Made by a program: the position numbers and the translations under genes. Below are positions 7,461 through 17,132 of a stretch of 64,000 nt of DNA, piece after piece; position 1 is the stretch's first letter, and every line of letters begins with the position of its first letter. The DNA is from Cognataquiflexum rubidum (GTDB lineage: Bacteria; Bacteroidota; Bacteroidia; Cytophagales; Cyclobacteriaceae), in the NCBI RefSeq assembly GCF_022538115.1, contig NZ_JAKZAL010000016.1, positions 1 through 64,000 of the forward strand, in the 5' to 3' direction. Under the pieces are notes generated by a model, which saw nothing but the letters and a program-made list of their open reading frames with translations, searched no databases and was not told the DNA's origin.

Positions 7461-10234
7461 CGGATGATCTGAACTGTACCTTTGAATTTTTGCTCCTGCT
7501 TGGTAGGATCCAAAACATCAAATTTGACAGTCGCGGTATAGAAATAGGTACCTGAAGGTAATTCGGCGCCGTTTTTATCTGTTCCGTCCCATCGGATATA
7601 AACATCATTTTCATTGGAGGAGAGGCTATTGTAATTGAAAACTTCCACACCCCATCTATTGACAATAAATATTTCTACCCCCAATACAAACCTTGGACAT
7701 TTTGAAAATGGATTGTCAAAAGCCATAAAGGTCTCATTGATGCCGTCCCCGTTTGGAGTGAAAGCGTTTGGAAGGAAATAACTCGGGCAATTGTCAACAC
7801 ACACTACATTGCTTGGTTCGCTTTCATTGCCTGACCTGTCCACTGCAGTAATGTAATAACATCCCCTGTAATTTGGAATGTCTTTGATAAGGGCATCCCT
7901 CTCGAAGGCAGAATAAGTTCCGACCAATTCGAATTCGCCATCTTCACCTTCCGGCGTGAAGTACAACCTGAAAGCACTCAATTCATCATCGCAAACACCT
8001 GTGAAATTGGGTTCCCAACTCAATTCATGTTCATAGGTATTGTTGCCACAGCCTTTGTCAGATAAATATTCTGTACACTCCGGACCTTCAAAAACCAGAA
8101 CAGGGGGACAAGGCAGCCTGTCATCATCGGGTCTCGCACAGATGATTTGGGATTTGTTTTCCAAAGGATATTCTATTTCATCCACATTATAGGCACCTTT
8201 TGTGATCACATAGTAGCAATATTCAATATCCTTTTTCAAGGAGATACCATTGTGTCTGCCATCGTCAAAGTAGGTAAAACCCGCTATGGTGGGATCAACT
8301 TCTGCTATCAGGGTAAATGTATTTTCGTCCAACGCATCTGGGTCATTCCTGTTACGGTAGACTTCATGCTTATATTGGGAAAGAGAGTTATTCCAAGGAG
8401 TGTTGAATTGCCATTTCAACTCAATTGCCTCATTGATGATGACCAAATCCAGTCTTACTGACGAAGCGGAACTGGAACTGTCAATGGTGGTCGTATTTTC
8501 TTTGAGGATTACCTTATAATTATAAACCAGATTTTCTGTATTCAACCCTGTATCTGTAAATGAAGTATCCGAAGTACTGACTACGGAAACCCTGTTTTGG
8601 CTTCCTGAAAAACCATTATTTCTTAACAGTTCATAGGTAAATGGACCGGGGAACTGGGTTCTATCAATATCATAAGGAGGGGTCCATTTTACAAAAATCT
8701 GACCTGATTCGGTGTCTGTGGCTTCTATACTGACATTGGTAATCAGGGGTACATCCACATCTATGGTGATACAGATTTCCTCCGAAACGATACTCTCACC
8801 GGATCTTGGACTTGGAAATGCAGCCACCAACCTATAGCAGTATGTGTTTCCGGGAGCGAGACCTTCGCCCATATTGGTATCCAAGAAATCAAAAGTCGAC
8901 ATGTTAGTGTTTCCCACCAACTCATACCCTGCCCTGATACCCGTTTCACAAGAATCCGGTTCGTAAGGATCTGAATTGATTCTTCGCCATACCTGCATGG
9001 TCTGTGCAGAACTGCTGCAGGCATAAGGTGACCATTCTACATTGACTGATCTTCCCTGTTGCTGTTCGGCATTTTCAAGGACCGGAGGAGGTCCTATAAT
9101 TTTAATATTCCAAGTTTTGATATCTACCAATGCCGGACCGGACTTTGGTTGGTCGGTGATTCTTACCCTTACCTGATATTCTCTTTCTCTGATGTGGCTA
9201 CAGATGGTCTGCCATGTAAAGTTGATCACTCCCGGAGAAAGTTGGTAAACAGATTCTGGTTTGTAAGTAGCTGGAGAACTCAAAATCTCTATAGGATCAC
9301 CAAAAACCTCAATTTTAATAGGATCACCATCGGGATCCGATCCTTGGATGATCTCTTCGATTTTGGTACCTGCTATCACGCAAAGGTCATCAGGAAGAAT
9401 CAATACTGGCCTGTTATTGTTGGAATTTTCGATGATGATCTGCATATCCCGGACTACATAGCCAATCAGCCGCCATTCTCCATCTATTCTGCGATATTCA
9501 TTGATTCTAAATGCGACATTGTATTGTCCCGCAATGCCGGGTGCATCCCAAACCAGATCGCCTGTAATTGGATCCACTGTAAGAAAAGGACCTGGTGAAC
9601 CGTCTTCTTTGTTGAAACTGAATTCAGATGTTGCAGGACTCCTGTAATTGTTTACAGGTCTTTGGAAAGCCTGCTTTGGAATGTCCAAGCTATATGCCAA
9701 GCTATCTCCATCAGGATCAAAGGCGCCCGGATTGTGGATGAACCGCCTGTTTACTGCCCCATTGTCTACCGGAGGAATGGTCAAGACCGGAGAGTTATTC
9801 ACGCCGATAAATGGATCGATGGTAATCTGGGTTTCCACATAAAATGGCGTTTCTACGGAATTATCCATATTCAGCGTCAGGTCATTTCTATTGAATTCCC
9901 TAAACCAAATGGTGTACCTGCCCGGACCCTGGAAAGTATGTTCGATGACAAAAGTGTTTTTTTCGATTTGGTTACCCAATGATTCGACCAACACAAAATC
10001 ACTTTCGGTATTAAGGCTGACTTCTCGGCCATCCCCAAAATTGATTACTCCAGGGCCAAAAATGACACTGGATCTTGTGTCAGTATAGCCTACAACAGTG
10101 ATTTTGTAAGTCAAGGTCTGTACTGATACCCGCTCTGCAGTTATCTCACCGGCACGGATGTGGGTAGCATATGCCTGGGTGGCAGAAAGGATTAAAAGGC
10201 AAAGGGAAAATAAAAATAAATATCTAAATCTCAT
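7457..10234 (-). CDS. large secreted protein with FN3-like domains and a type B T9SS sorting domain
   Basis: 925 residues. A signal peptide spans 1-23 (ending YATHI or nearby). The middle has cadherin/PKD-like and fibronectin-III-like strands: DPDGDSLAYSL and DPDGDPIKIEV, typical of dystroglycan/cadherin-like repeats, and several WTPPYD-type FN3 starts. The C-terminus, from NAFTPNGDGINETF to the final KGTVQIIR, is the gliding motility-associated C-terminal domain (type B CTD) that targets proteins to the type IX secretion system. It is therefore a cell-surface or secreted protein, possibly adhesive. Its ligand is unknown. Confidence 0.88.
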   Translation of the reverse strand: MRFRYLFLFSLCLLILSATQAYATHIRAGEITAERVSVQTLTYKITVVGYTDTRSSVIFGPGVINFGDGREVSLNTESDFVLVESLGNQIEKNTFVIEHTFQGPGRYTIWFREFNRNDLTLNMDNSVETPFYVETQITIDPFIGVNNSPVLTIPPVDNGAVNRRFIHNPGAFDPDGDSLAYSLDIPKQAFQRPVNNYRSPATSEFSFNKEDGSPGPFLTVDPITGDLVWDAPGIAGQYNVAFRINEYRRIDGEWRLIGYVVRDMQIIIENSNNNRPVLILPDDLCVIAGTKIEEIIQGSDPDGDPIKIEVFGDPIEILSSPATYKPESVYQLSPGVINFTWQTICSHIREREYQVRVRITDQPKSGPALVDIKTWNIKIIGPPPVLENAEQQQGRSVNVEWSPYACSSSAQTMQVWRRINSDPYEPDSCETGIRAGYELVGNTNMSTFDFLDTNMGEGLAPGNTYCYRLVAAFPSPRSGESIVSEEICITIDVDVPLITNVSIEATDTESGQIFVKWTPPYDIDRTQFPGPFTYELLRNNGFSGSQNRVSVVSTSDTSFTDTGLNTENLVYNYKVILKENTTTIDSSSSASSVRLDLVIINEAIELKWQFNTPWNNSLSQYKHEVYRNRNDPDALDENTFTLIAEVDPTIAGFTYFDDGRHNGISLKKDIEYCYYVITKGAYNVDEIEYPLENKSQIICARPDDDRLPCPPVLVFEGPECTEYLSDKGCGNNTYEHELSWEPNFTGVCDDELSAFRLYFTPEGEDGEFELVGTYSAFERDALIKDIPNYRGCYYITAVDRSGNESEPSNVVCVDNCPSYFLPNAFTPNGDGINETFMAFDNPFSKCPRFVLGVEIFIVNRWGVEVFNYNSLSSNENDVYIRWDGTDKNGAELPSGTYFYTATVKFDVLDPTKQEQKFKGTVQIIR

Positions 10235-10414
10235 GCAGGTAGAATTTGATTATCAAGATATACGAAAATAAATAAATCAGGATGAAATTATGTACTTAAA
10301 TCAAACAATAAAAATAAACAGTTGGTTATACATGTGTTTCAAAATAACGAAAAGAAGCAATTTTAATTGTCTATTTAGAATAATTTAAAATAAGTTTAAT
10401 CGATTGCTATTGGA

Positions 10415-10445
10415 TTGTTTACTAACCTTTCCAAATGTAAATTTG
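10415..10445 (+). promoter_or_regulatory. Bacteroidota-type promoter for sdhCAB
   Basis: TTG at 10415-10417 and TAAATTTG at 10438-10445 with a 20-bp spacer match the Bacteroidota housekeeping sigma consensus (TTG, 19 bp, TAnnTTTG). The predicted start of transcription near 10452 leaves a leader of about 45 bases before sdhC. Confidence 0.6.
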
Positions 10446-10495
10446 GCGGCGAAGTTTATTAACCTATTTTCAATCGAACACTTAAGAAAAATCAT

Positions 10496-11179
10496 ATGAG
10501 TTGGGTATCAAAAACCTTGAAAAGCACCTTGGGTCAAAAATTATTAATGGCCCTCACAGGATTGTTTTTAATATTGTTCCTGGTCGTCCACCTGATCGGT
10601 AACCTTCAGCTTTTATTGCCGGACAATGGTGAGTCCTTCAATCTCTATGCTGAAAGTATGGCTCAAAATCCACTCATCAGGGTAGTATCTATTGGGAACT
10701 TCGCTTTTATCCTTCTTCACGTAGTTTATTCAATTATGCTGTCGAGGTATAATAAGAGCTCAAGACCGATAGATTATGCGATGAGCAAAGCTTCCACCAA
10801 TAGTTCTTGGTCTTCCAGAAATATGGGAATTCTGGGTACAATTATCCTGATATTCCTTTTGGTACATTTAAAGGGTTTCTATTACGAGATCAAATTCGGA
10901 GAAATGCCAATGGTTGACTACGAAGGTGTGACTTACAAAAATGTATTTGCGATCGTGGCAGCAGCATATTCCAATGTGTTATATGTCGCATTTTATGTGG
11001 TCGCTATGGGTTTCCTAGGTTTTCACCTGTCCCATGGATTTGCAAGTGCATTTCAGACGCTTGGACTAAACCATGTAAAATATTCTCCCTTGATCCAGAA
11101 AGTCGGTTTTGGCTTTGCGATCGTAGTTCCGGCTCTTTTTGCCTTGATTCCTATTGTGATGTACATCCAGTCACTTTGA
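10496..11179 (+). CDS. sdhC: succinate dehydrogenase cytochrome b subunit
   Basis: 227 residues with five hydrophobic membrane segments (about 17-37, 61-80, 105-125, 155-178, 195-222). This is the single-subunit, B-type membrane anchor that carries diheme cytochrome b. His residues sit in the expected helices, as in LVVHLIGN near 33 and HLSHGFASAF near 178. It anchors the SdhAB part to the cytoplasmic membrane and passes electrons between succinate and menaquinone. First gene of sdhCAB, 46 bases before sdhA. Confidence 0.92.
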   Translation: MSWVSKTLKSTLGQKLLMALTGLFLILFLVVHLIGNLQLLLPDNGESFNLYAESMAQNPLIRVVSIGNFAFILLHVVYSIMLSRYNKSSRPIDYAMSKASTNSSWSSRNMGILGTIILIFLLVHLKGFYYEIKFGEMPMVDYEGVTYKNVFAIVAAAYSNVLYVAFYVVAMGFLGFHLSHGFASAFQTLGLNHVKYSPLIQKVGFGFAIVVPALFALIPIVMYIQSL

Positions 11180-11225
11180 TTGGAAGTAAATTGAAAATGA
11201 ATGTAGAAAATTAAATCTGACCTAG

Positions 11226-13160
11226 ATGATACTGGATTCTAAAATACCTGAAGGCCCATTGGCAGAAAAATGGACCAAACATAAATTTAACGTGAAGTTG
11301 GTCAACCCGGCCAATAAAAGGAAATATGATGTCATAGTCGTTGGGACAGGTCTCGCAGGTGCCTCAGCCGCTGCTTCACTGGCAGAGTTGGGGTACAATG
11401 TAAAAGCTTTTTGTTTCCAAGACAGTCCAAGAAGGGCGCATTCGATCGCTGCCCAAGGAGGAATCAATGCTGCAAAAAACTATCAAAATGACGGGGATTC
11501 AGTGTATAGGTTGTTTTATGACACCATCAAAGGTGGTGATTACAGAGCAAGAGAATCCAATGTCTACCGTTTGGCAGAAGTATCTGTAAAGATTATTGAC
11601 CAATGTGTGGCTCAGGGTGTTCCTTTTGCACGTGAATACGGAGGTCTGTTGGCCAACCGATCTTTTGGTGGGGCGCAGGTTTCCAGGACTTTTTATGCAA
11701 GAGGTCAGACCGGACAGCAGTTGCTTTTGGGTGCTTATTCGGCACTAAGCCGTCAGGTCGCCAATGGCAAAGTGAAATTATATCCACGTACCGAAATGAT
11801 GGATGTGGTGACCATTGATGGAAAAGCGAGGGGAATCATCACCCGAAATCTGATTACGGGTGCTATTGAATCTCACTCCGCACATGCGGTTTTGCTTTGC
11901 ACAGGAGGATATGGCAACGTTTTCTTCCTCTCTACCAATGCAATGGGATCCAATGTGACTGCGGCTTGGAGAGCGCATAAAAAAGGTGCATTGATGGCAA
12001 ATCCGTGCTTTACGCAGATTCACCCTACATGTATTCCGGTGTCAGGAGACCACCAGTCCAAATTGACACTGATGTCTGAATCCTTAAGAAACGACGGAAG
12101 GGTTTGGGTGCCAGCGACTGTGGCTACAGCAGAAAAACTCAGAAAAGGCCAAATCAAAGCCAACGATATCAAAGAGGAAGACAGGGATTATTTCTTGGAA
12201 AGAAAGTATCCTTCCTTCGGTAACCTTGTGCCAAGAGATGTGGCCTCAAGAAATGCAAAATATGTTTGTGATGAAGGCAGGGGAGTAAATGAAACCGGAG
12301 AAGCTGTTTTCTTGGATTTCAGGGATGCCATCAAAAGGGATGGAAAAGACACCATCAGTGCCAAGTATGGAAACCTGTTTGATATGTATCAGCAGATCAC
12401 AGGAGAAAACCCCTATGAAATGCCAATGATGATCTATCCTGCTGTCCACTACACAATGGGAGGACTTTGGGTGGATTACAACCTTATGACCAATGTTCCC
12501 GGCTTGTATGCGTTGGGTGAAGCCAACTTCTCAGACCACGGAGCAAACAGATTGGGAGCATCTGCCTTGATGCAGGGACTTGCAGATGGCTATTTTGTGA
12601 TTCCTTACACTATCGGAGATTATTTAGCACAAAATCCTGCGGGAAAAATCGGAACAGACCATCAGGAATTTCAAAAGGCCGAAAAAGAGGTAAAAGAGAG
12701 GATTCAAAAACTTCTCGGTATCAAAGGAGAAAAGACCATTGACCATTTCCATAAGAGATTGGGCAAGATCATGTGGGATTATTGCGGAATGGCAAGGTCT
12801 GAAGAAGGTTTGAAAAAAGCCAAAGCCATGATCAAAGAACTGAAAGCAGAGTTTTGGTCCAATGTCAAAGTACTTGGAGACAACGAAGAACTCAACCAAT
12901 CACTGGAAAAAGCACATAGAGTTGCAGATTTCATTGAATTGGGAGAACTGATGGTCGATGATGCTTTGAACAGAAATGAATCCTGCGGTGGTCACTTCAG
13001 GGAGGAATACCAGACTCCTGAAGGAGAAGCCCTTAGAGACGATGTGAATTTCGCTTACGTAGCCGCATGGAAATACCTTGGAGAAGGTCAAGAGGAAGAA
13101 TTGGTGAAAGATCCATTGGTATTCGAAAACGTGAAGTTGACCCAAAGAAGTTACAAGTAA
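11226..13160 (+). CDS. sdhA: succinate dehydrogenase/fumarate reductase flavoprotein subunit
   Basis: 644 residues. The FAD-binding dinucleotide fold is near 36-45 ([12 protein letters not shown]). The covalent FAD-attachment His is in [11 protein letters not shown]. The active-site stretch with HPT (QIHPTC) and the capping-domain Arg region SLRNDGRVW are present. It oxidises succinate to fumarate on the cytoplasmic side of the membrane with SdhB and SdhC. The length and B-type operon order match other Bacteroidota. Confidence 0.96.
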   Translation: MILDSKIPEGPLAEKWTKHKFNVKLVNPANKRKYDVIVVGTGLAGASAAASLAELGYNVKAFCFQDSPRRAHSIAAQGGINAAKNYQNDGDSVYRLFYDTIKGGDYRARESNVYRLAEVSVKIIDQCVAQGVPFAREYGGLLANRSFGGAQVSRTFYARGQTGQQLLLGAYSALSRQVANGKVKLYPRTEMMDVVTIDGKARGIITRNLITGAIESHSAHAVLLCTGGYGNVFFLSTNAMGSNVTAAWRAHKKGALMANPCFTQIHPTCIPVSGDHQSKLTLMSESLRNDGRVWVPATVATAEKLRKGQIKANDIKEEDRDYFLERKYPSFGNLVPRDVASRNAKYVCDEGRGVNETGEAVFLDFRDAIKRDGKDTISAKYGNLFDMYQQITGENPYEMPMMIYPAVHYTMGGLWVDYNLMTNVPGLYALGEANFSDHGANRLGASALMQGLADGYFVIPYTIGDYLAQNPAGKIGTDHQEFQKAEKEVKERIQKLLGIKGEKTIDHFHKRLGKIMWDYCGMARSEEGLKKAKAMIKELKAEFWSNVKVLGDNEELNQSLEKAHRVADFIELGELMVDDALNRNESCGGHFREEYQTPEGEALRDDVNFAYVAAWKYLGEGQEEELVKDPLVFENVKLTQRSYK

Positions 13161-13187
13161 ACCAGACGCATTTAACTCGTTAGAGAT

Positions 13188-13937
13188 ATGAATTTAACTT
13201 TGAAAATCTGGAGACAGAAAAACAACTCCGACAAGGGGGGATTTAAAGATTACAAATTGGGAGGAGTATCCAAGGACATGTCTTTCCTGGAAATGCTTGA
13301 TGTACTCAATGAAGAACTTTCAGCCAAAGGCGAAGATCCTGTACATTTTGACCATGACTGTAGAGAAGGAATCTGCGGAATGTGCTCTCTTTATATCAAC
13401 GGAAAGCCACATGGCCCTCAGCAAACAACAACTTGTCAGCTGCATATGCGGTCATTTAATGATGGGGAAACCATCACCATCGAACCATGGAGAGCAAAAG
13501 CATTTCCGGTGCTGAAAGATTTAGTGACTGACAGGTCTGCCTTCGATAGGATAATCCAAGCAGGAGGTTATGTTTCGGTCAATACAGGAGGTGTCCCTGA
13601 TGCCAACGAAATCCCCATTCCAAAAACTATCGCCGAAATGGCAATGGATGCAGCACAGTGTATCGGATGCGGTGCCTGTGTAGCCGCCTGCAAAAATGCC
13701 TCGGCCATGTTGTTTACCTCTGCCAAAGTTTCTCAGTTGGCATTGTTGCCACAAGGTCAGGTGGAAAGGAAAACACGAGCAGAGAAAATGGTAGCTCAAA
13801 TGGACGCCGAGGGTTTTGGTGCTTGTACCAATACCGGTGCCTGTGAAGCGGAATGTCCTAAAGGAATCAGTATTACGAATATTGCCCGTATGAACAGGGA
13901 ATATTTCTCAGCTGTTGTCAGCAGTCAAAACGTCTGA
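13188..13937 (+). CDS. sdhB: succinate dehydrogenase/fumarate reductase iron-sulfur subunit
   Basis: 249 residues. [2Fe-2S] ligands Cys58, Cys63, Cys66 and Cys83 (CREGICGMC and TTTCQ). The ferredoxin-like half has [11 protein letters not shown] (Cys158, 161, 164, 168) and a later [10 protein letters not shown] for the remaining clusters. It links the flavin in SdhA to the heme/quinone site in SdhC. Last gene of the operon, followed by a terminator. Confidence 0.96.
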   Translation: MNLTLKIWRQKNNSDKGGFKDYKLGGVSKDMSFLEMLDVLNEELSAKGEDPVHFDHDCREGICGMCSLYINGKPHGPQQTTTCQLHMRSFNDGETITIEPWRAKAFPVLKDLVTDRSAFDRIIQAGGYVSVNTGGVPDANEIPIPKTIAEMAMDAAQCIGCGACVAACKNASAMLFTSAKVSQLALLPQGQVERKTRAEKMVAQMDAEGFGACTNTGACEAECPKGISITNIARMNREYFSAVVSSQNV

Positions 13938-13959
13938 TTCCAAATACTATAGAAAAGTA

Positions 13960-13987
13960 ATAGCCGGCTTGTCCGGCTTTTTTTTTG
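13960..13987 (+). terminator. sdhCAB terminator
   Basis: Stem AGCCGG (13962-13967) with CCGGCT (13973-13978) and a run of nine T. Confidence 0.75.
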
Positions 13988-14267
13988 ATCAAACCTCACC
14001 CTACATCGGTGAAATTATATTAATTCTTTCTTTTAGCCTAAATTAATTATCCGTATCTTTGAAAAATCATTTTAAATAGATTTTTTATCGGGTAAAGGAA
14101 AGTGCCGATGTACTTTCATCTTTTTTTTGTTTATTAATCTCGATAGTTTCTGTAGAAGGAATTCATTGATTTTGTGATAGGCACATATTCAACTGATGAA
14201 TAGCCTTAATCCGGATTGTTAAAGTCTAACCATGTCTTTGGCGACTTATTTGCTTATTTTCTGATTT
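13988..14267 (+). promoter_or_regulatory. leader region upstream of the GNAT/racemase genes
   Basis: No gene seen. TATCTTTG at 14054-14061 fits the -7 box TAnnTTTG. Downstream, GAAAGT (14098-14103) pairs with ACTTTC (14112-14117) and is followed by TTTTTTTT, a weak terminator-like hairpin. An alternative pairing ATCGG (14087-14091) with CCGAT (14105-14109) would exclude it. This could be an attenuator about 140 bases before the GNAT gene, or chance. Confidence 0.3.
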
Positions 14268-14300
14268 ATGAAAACCAAAAATCAAATCGACTTAGGACCT

Positions 14301-14741
14301 ATGCTCAAAATAGAAACCTTAACCTCCAAGGATCAAGCTACTTTCCTGCAGAAAAAAGAAATTTCCGAGTTTCTCTTTGTTCAGCTAGAACAATATGGAG
14401 ATCCAATAGACCATATATTGAAATGTTTGGATTATGCTTTAAACCAAGCTGAAGACAAAGGCGGATTTGTAGTCATGGCAAGAGAAGCGGGTGAAATCGC
14501 CGGCGCGGTCGTAGTGAACAAAACGGGGATGTCTGGATATATCCCTGAAAATATACTTGTATATATCGCTGTTGATGCCTCCCAGCGGGGGAAAGGTGTA
14601 GGAAAAACTTTAATGCAAACGGTAATTGATTTTGCTCAGGGAGATATTGCATTGCATGTAGAACCTGATAATCCGGCCAAAAAACTCTACGAAAAACTGG
14701 GATTTTCCAATAAGTATTTAGAAATGAGGTTAAAAAAATAA
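14301..14741 (+). CDS. GNAT family N-acetyltransferase
   Basis: 146 residues from the chosen start; an in-frame ATG at 14268 would add 11 residues, and I cannot decide between them. The acetyl-CoA-binding motif A is clear: VDASQRGKGVGKTLM with the R-G-x-G-x-G pattern. The C-terminal VEPDNPAKKLYEKLGF is the usual GNAT ending. It acetylates an amine of unknown identity. The racemase gene starts one base after its stop codon, so the two are very likely co-translated and may act on the same amino-acid-like substrate. Confidence 0.85.
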   Translation: MLKIETLTSKDQATFLQKKEISEFLFVQLEQYGDPIDHILKCLDYALNQAEDKGGFVVMAREAGEIAGAVVVNKTGMSGYIPENILVYIAVDASQRGKGVGKTLMQTVIDFAQGDIALHVEPDNPAKKLYEKLGFSNKYLEMRLKK

Positions 14742-14742
14742 G

Positions 14743-15816
14743 ATGGCATTTTTGACTTTAAACAGAACCAAACTTCAAGATAATTTTTCAGTCCTTAAGG
14801 ATAATTTTGATCAAAACAATATTTCCTGGGGTGTTGTGTCCAAAATGCTCTGCGGAAACAGGAGTTTTCTAAAGGAATTAATAGATCTTGGAGTAACTGA
14901 AATCCATGATTCACGGATCAGCAATCTTGCCAAAGTAAAAGAAATATCTTCCTCTATTCAGACGGTTTATATAAAGCCGGTCTCGAAAAGAAATATTCCA
15001 AAAATGGTCAAATATGCAGATGTCAGCCTAAACAGTGAATTGAATACGATCAGATGGATTTCCGATGAAGCAAAAAACCAGTCTAAGGTTCACAAGATCA
15101 TCCTGATGGTCGAAACAGGAGATCTCAGAGAAGGTGTAGTAGGGGACCATATTGTGGATTTTTATGAGCAGATATTTGAACTCCCCAATATCGAAATTAT
15201 TGGATTGGGGACTAACCTCAACTGCCTCAACGGGGTGATGCCTTCCTCTGATAAATTGATTCAGCTTTCGCTATATAAGCAGATTATTGAACTGAAATTC
15301 AATAAAAAAATCCCTTGGGTATCTGCAGGTACTTCAGTTACCATTCCCCTCATCAAAACCCGTCAGCTTCCCAAAGGCATCAACCACTTCAGGGTGGGCG
15401 AGACACTTTACTTTGGGGTAGATCTTTTTGAGGAAAACATTATCCCCGGAATGCACGGTGATGTCTTTGAGCTTAATGCCGAAATCATTGAAATGCAGGA
15501 AAAGTCCATGTTGCCTTCGGGGACACTTGCCGCTAATCCACAGGGAGAGGTCATGGAAATTGATCAGAGTCTATATGGCAGGACTTCCTTCAGGGCAATT
15601 TTAGATATTGGGCTATTGGATATTGACCCAAAATACCTCATCCCTAAAGATGATGAATTTGAGATACTAGGGGCTAGTTCAGATATGTTGATTCTGAATC
15701 TCGGCAGGAACCCCCATGATTATAAGGTTGGGGATTTGGTCAAATTCAACTTGAAATATATGGGGGCCTTGGGGATAATGAATTCCAGTTATGTCGATAA
15801 GGTGATTATCACCTGA
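14743..15816 (+). CDS. PLP-dependent amino-acid racemase, ornithine racemase-like (COG3457)
   Basis: 357 residues. The protein looks like the alanine racemase-type TIM barrel followed by a C-terminal beta domain. The PLP Lys would be Lys34 in VVSKMLCGN. GLGTNLNCLNG near 158, SAGTSVTIP near 199 and FRVGETLYFG near 218 line up with the ornithine racemase/predicted amino-acid racemase group rather than with Alr. The substrate is uncertain. It is tightly coupled to the GNAT gene. Cytoplasmic. Confidence 0.78.
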   Translation: MAFLTLNRTKLQDNFSVLKDNFDQNNISWGVVSKMLCGNRSFLKELIDLGVTEIHDSRISNLAKVKEISSSIQTVYIKPVSKRNIPKMVKYADVSLNSELNTIRWISDEAKNQSKVHKIILMVETGDLREGVVGDHIVDFYEQIFELPNIEIIGLGTNLNCLNGVMPSSDKLIQLSLYKQIIELKFNKKIPWVSAGTSVTIPLIKTRQLPKGINHFRVGETLYFGVDLFEENIIPGMHGDVFELNAEIIEMQEKSMLPSGTLAANPQGEVMEIDQSLYGRTSFRAILDIGLLDIDPKYLIPKDDEFEILGASSDMLILNLGRNPHDYKVGDLVKFNLKYMGALGIMNSSYVDKVIIT

Positions 15817-15900
15817 ATTAATCATAAAGTACTTTTTAAAGATTTCGAGGCTTATTTGGCATGGTAATGGCCATATAACTAGAAACTAACTATTATTACT

Positions 15901-16494
15901 ATGAAAAAAGTAACGCTAATTTTTGCATTGTTTGCAGTATTTTCCATTCCATTACAAGCACAGGATTCAGACAAAAAAGGTGGCCTCGGAATCAGGGCAG
16001 GTGCAGGCTTCTTCAGTTTCGGGGGAGAGGATGCTTCCAATAACGACTATGACAACAGAATAGGGTACAATATAGGGTTGTACAATACCTTCTTTCTTGG
16101 AAATTCTATTGCCATAGAACCCGGTGTTTTTTATTCTGTCAAAGGAACCCAAAACAAGGATTTTGCAAACTCGAGAGCTGTCCTTAATTATGTCGACATT
16201 CCGGTCTTATTGAGATTATATGTGAGTGATGGATTGAATATATTCCTAGGACCCCAAGTTTCTTTTCTGACAAGATCTACCTTTGAAGGAGATCTATTCG
16301 GTTCTACAGTAAGTTTCAACACCGAATCTGTGAACAACACTGACATCGGTATGCTTTTGGGAGTTGGGTATAACCTTCCCAAGGGTCTCAATATACAAGC
16401 TGCTTATAATTATGGAATGAGCCCGGTATTCAAAAATACCAATGCTGATGTGTATAACAGGGGATACCAACTTTCTCTTGGATTCACATTCTAA
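15901..16494 (+). CDS. outer-membrane beta-barrel protein (PorT/porin-like family)
   Basis: 197 residues. Signal peptide 1-20 ending LQAQ. The rest is alternating amphipathic strands with aromatic girdles, e.g. GIRAGAGFFSFGG, NIGLYNTFFLG, IAIEPGVFYSVKG, and it ends with GYQLSLGFTF, the terminal Phe of outer-membrane barrels. An eight-stranded barrel is likely. Function unknown, perhaps structural. Followed by a bidirectional terminator. Confidence 0.85.
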   Translation: MKKVTLIFALFAVFSIPLQAQDSDKKGGLGIRAGAGFFSFGGEDASNNDYDNRIGYNIGLYNTFFLGNSIAIEPGVFYSVKGTQNKDFANSRAVLNYVDIPVLLRLYVSDGLNIFLGPQVSFLTRSTFEGDLFGSTVSFNTESVNNTDIGMLLGVGYNLPKGLNIQAAYNYGMSPVFKNTNADVYNRGYQLSLGFTF

Positions 16495-16512
16495 TGTCTA
16501 TTTTTCTTAAAA

Positions 16513-16552
16513 TCAAAACACCCCTTTCGATCTGGAAGGGGTGTTTCGTTTT
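16513..16552. terminator. bidirectional terminator
   Basis: Perfect 11-bp stem AAACACCCCTT (16517-16527) with AAGGGGTGTTT (16536-16546) and T-runs on both sides. It serves the convergent outer-membrane barrel and VOC genes. Confidence 0.85.
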
Positions 16553-17002
16553 TTAGTATTCATCATTGATTTCTATCCAATAGCCATCCGGGTCTTGGAC
16601 GTAAATCTGTTTGATGCCATCTGGCCTCACATTAATTTTGTTTTTATTTCCTGGCCAATCCTCATAATCCACCCCATGATTTTTGAGGTTGGCAATAATC
16701 ACATCCATATCGGTTACACTGAAGCAGATATGGTTGATTTTATTGATAGTGACTGGTTCCCAAGGCGCTTCGATGATATGTAGGGAGAGATTATTGCCGA
16801 TGTTTAGCCAGGTATGCAAGCCATCTTTAAATGGTTCTTCTATCTCAGGGAACTGAAATATGTTTTTATAAAAATCGCTGCTTCTCTTCAATTCTTTGAC
16901 ATAAACCGCGATATGGGTAATTTTTGATTGCTGTGCCATGAGGTTGGATGGGAGGAGTGGCAAGATGAAAATTATCAATGCCAAAATGATCGGCTTTTTC
17001 AT
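16553..17002 (-). CDS. exported VOC (glyoxalase/bleomycin-resistance fold) protein
   Basis: 149 residues. A signal peptide occupies 1-23 (ending LMAQQ), which is unusual for the VOC superfamily, most members being cytoplasmic. The mature part is one VOC module with two beta-alpha-beta-beta-beta halves: THIAVYVKEL near 28 and NHICFSVTD near 88, each starting with a His that could bind metal, and a C-terminal DPDGYWIEI with the metal-binding Glu. Paired VOC domains normally form the active site, so this one probably dimerises. Substrate unknown. Confidence 0.83.
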   Translation of the reverse strand: MKKPIILALIIFILPLLPSNLMAQQSKITHIAVYVKELKRSSDFYKNIFQFPEIEEPFKDGLHTWLNIGNNLSLHIIEAPWEPVTINKINHICFSVTDMDVIIANLKNHGVDYEDWPGNKNKINVRPDGIKQIYVQDPDGYWIEINDEY

Positions 17003-17083
17003 AGGATTTTGGGTTTTGTATTTTTGAAGATACAGTTTTTATCAAAATTTTCCGCTAAAATAGGTTGACCGGATTTTTGTGGA

Positions 17084-17121
17084 CAAAAAAAATGGGGCTA
17101 TCCAGACCCCATTTTAATTTT
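17084..17121 (-). terminator. terminator of the S41 protease gene
   Basis: Perfect 9-bp stem AAAATGGGG (17089-17097) with CCCCATTTT (17107-17115). The T-run follows on the minus strand. Confidence 0.75.
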
Positions 17122-17132
17122 AATTTTTATAG

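Noticed and set aside
9059-9598. 179-codon open frame opposite the T9SS cargo gene
   Set aside because: Antisense to a clear gene, no start context or domain; compositional shadow.
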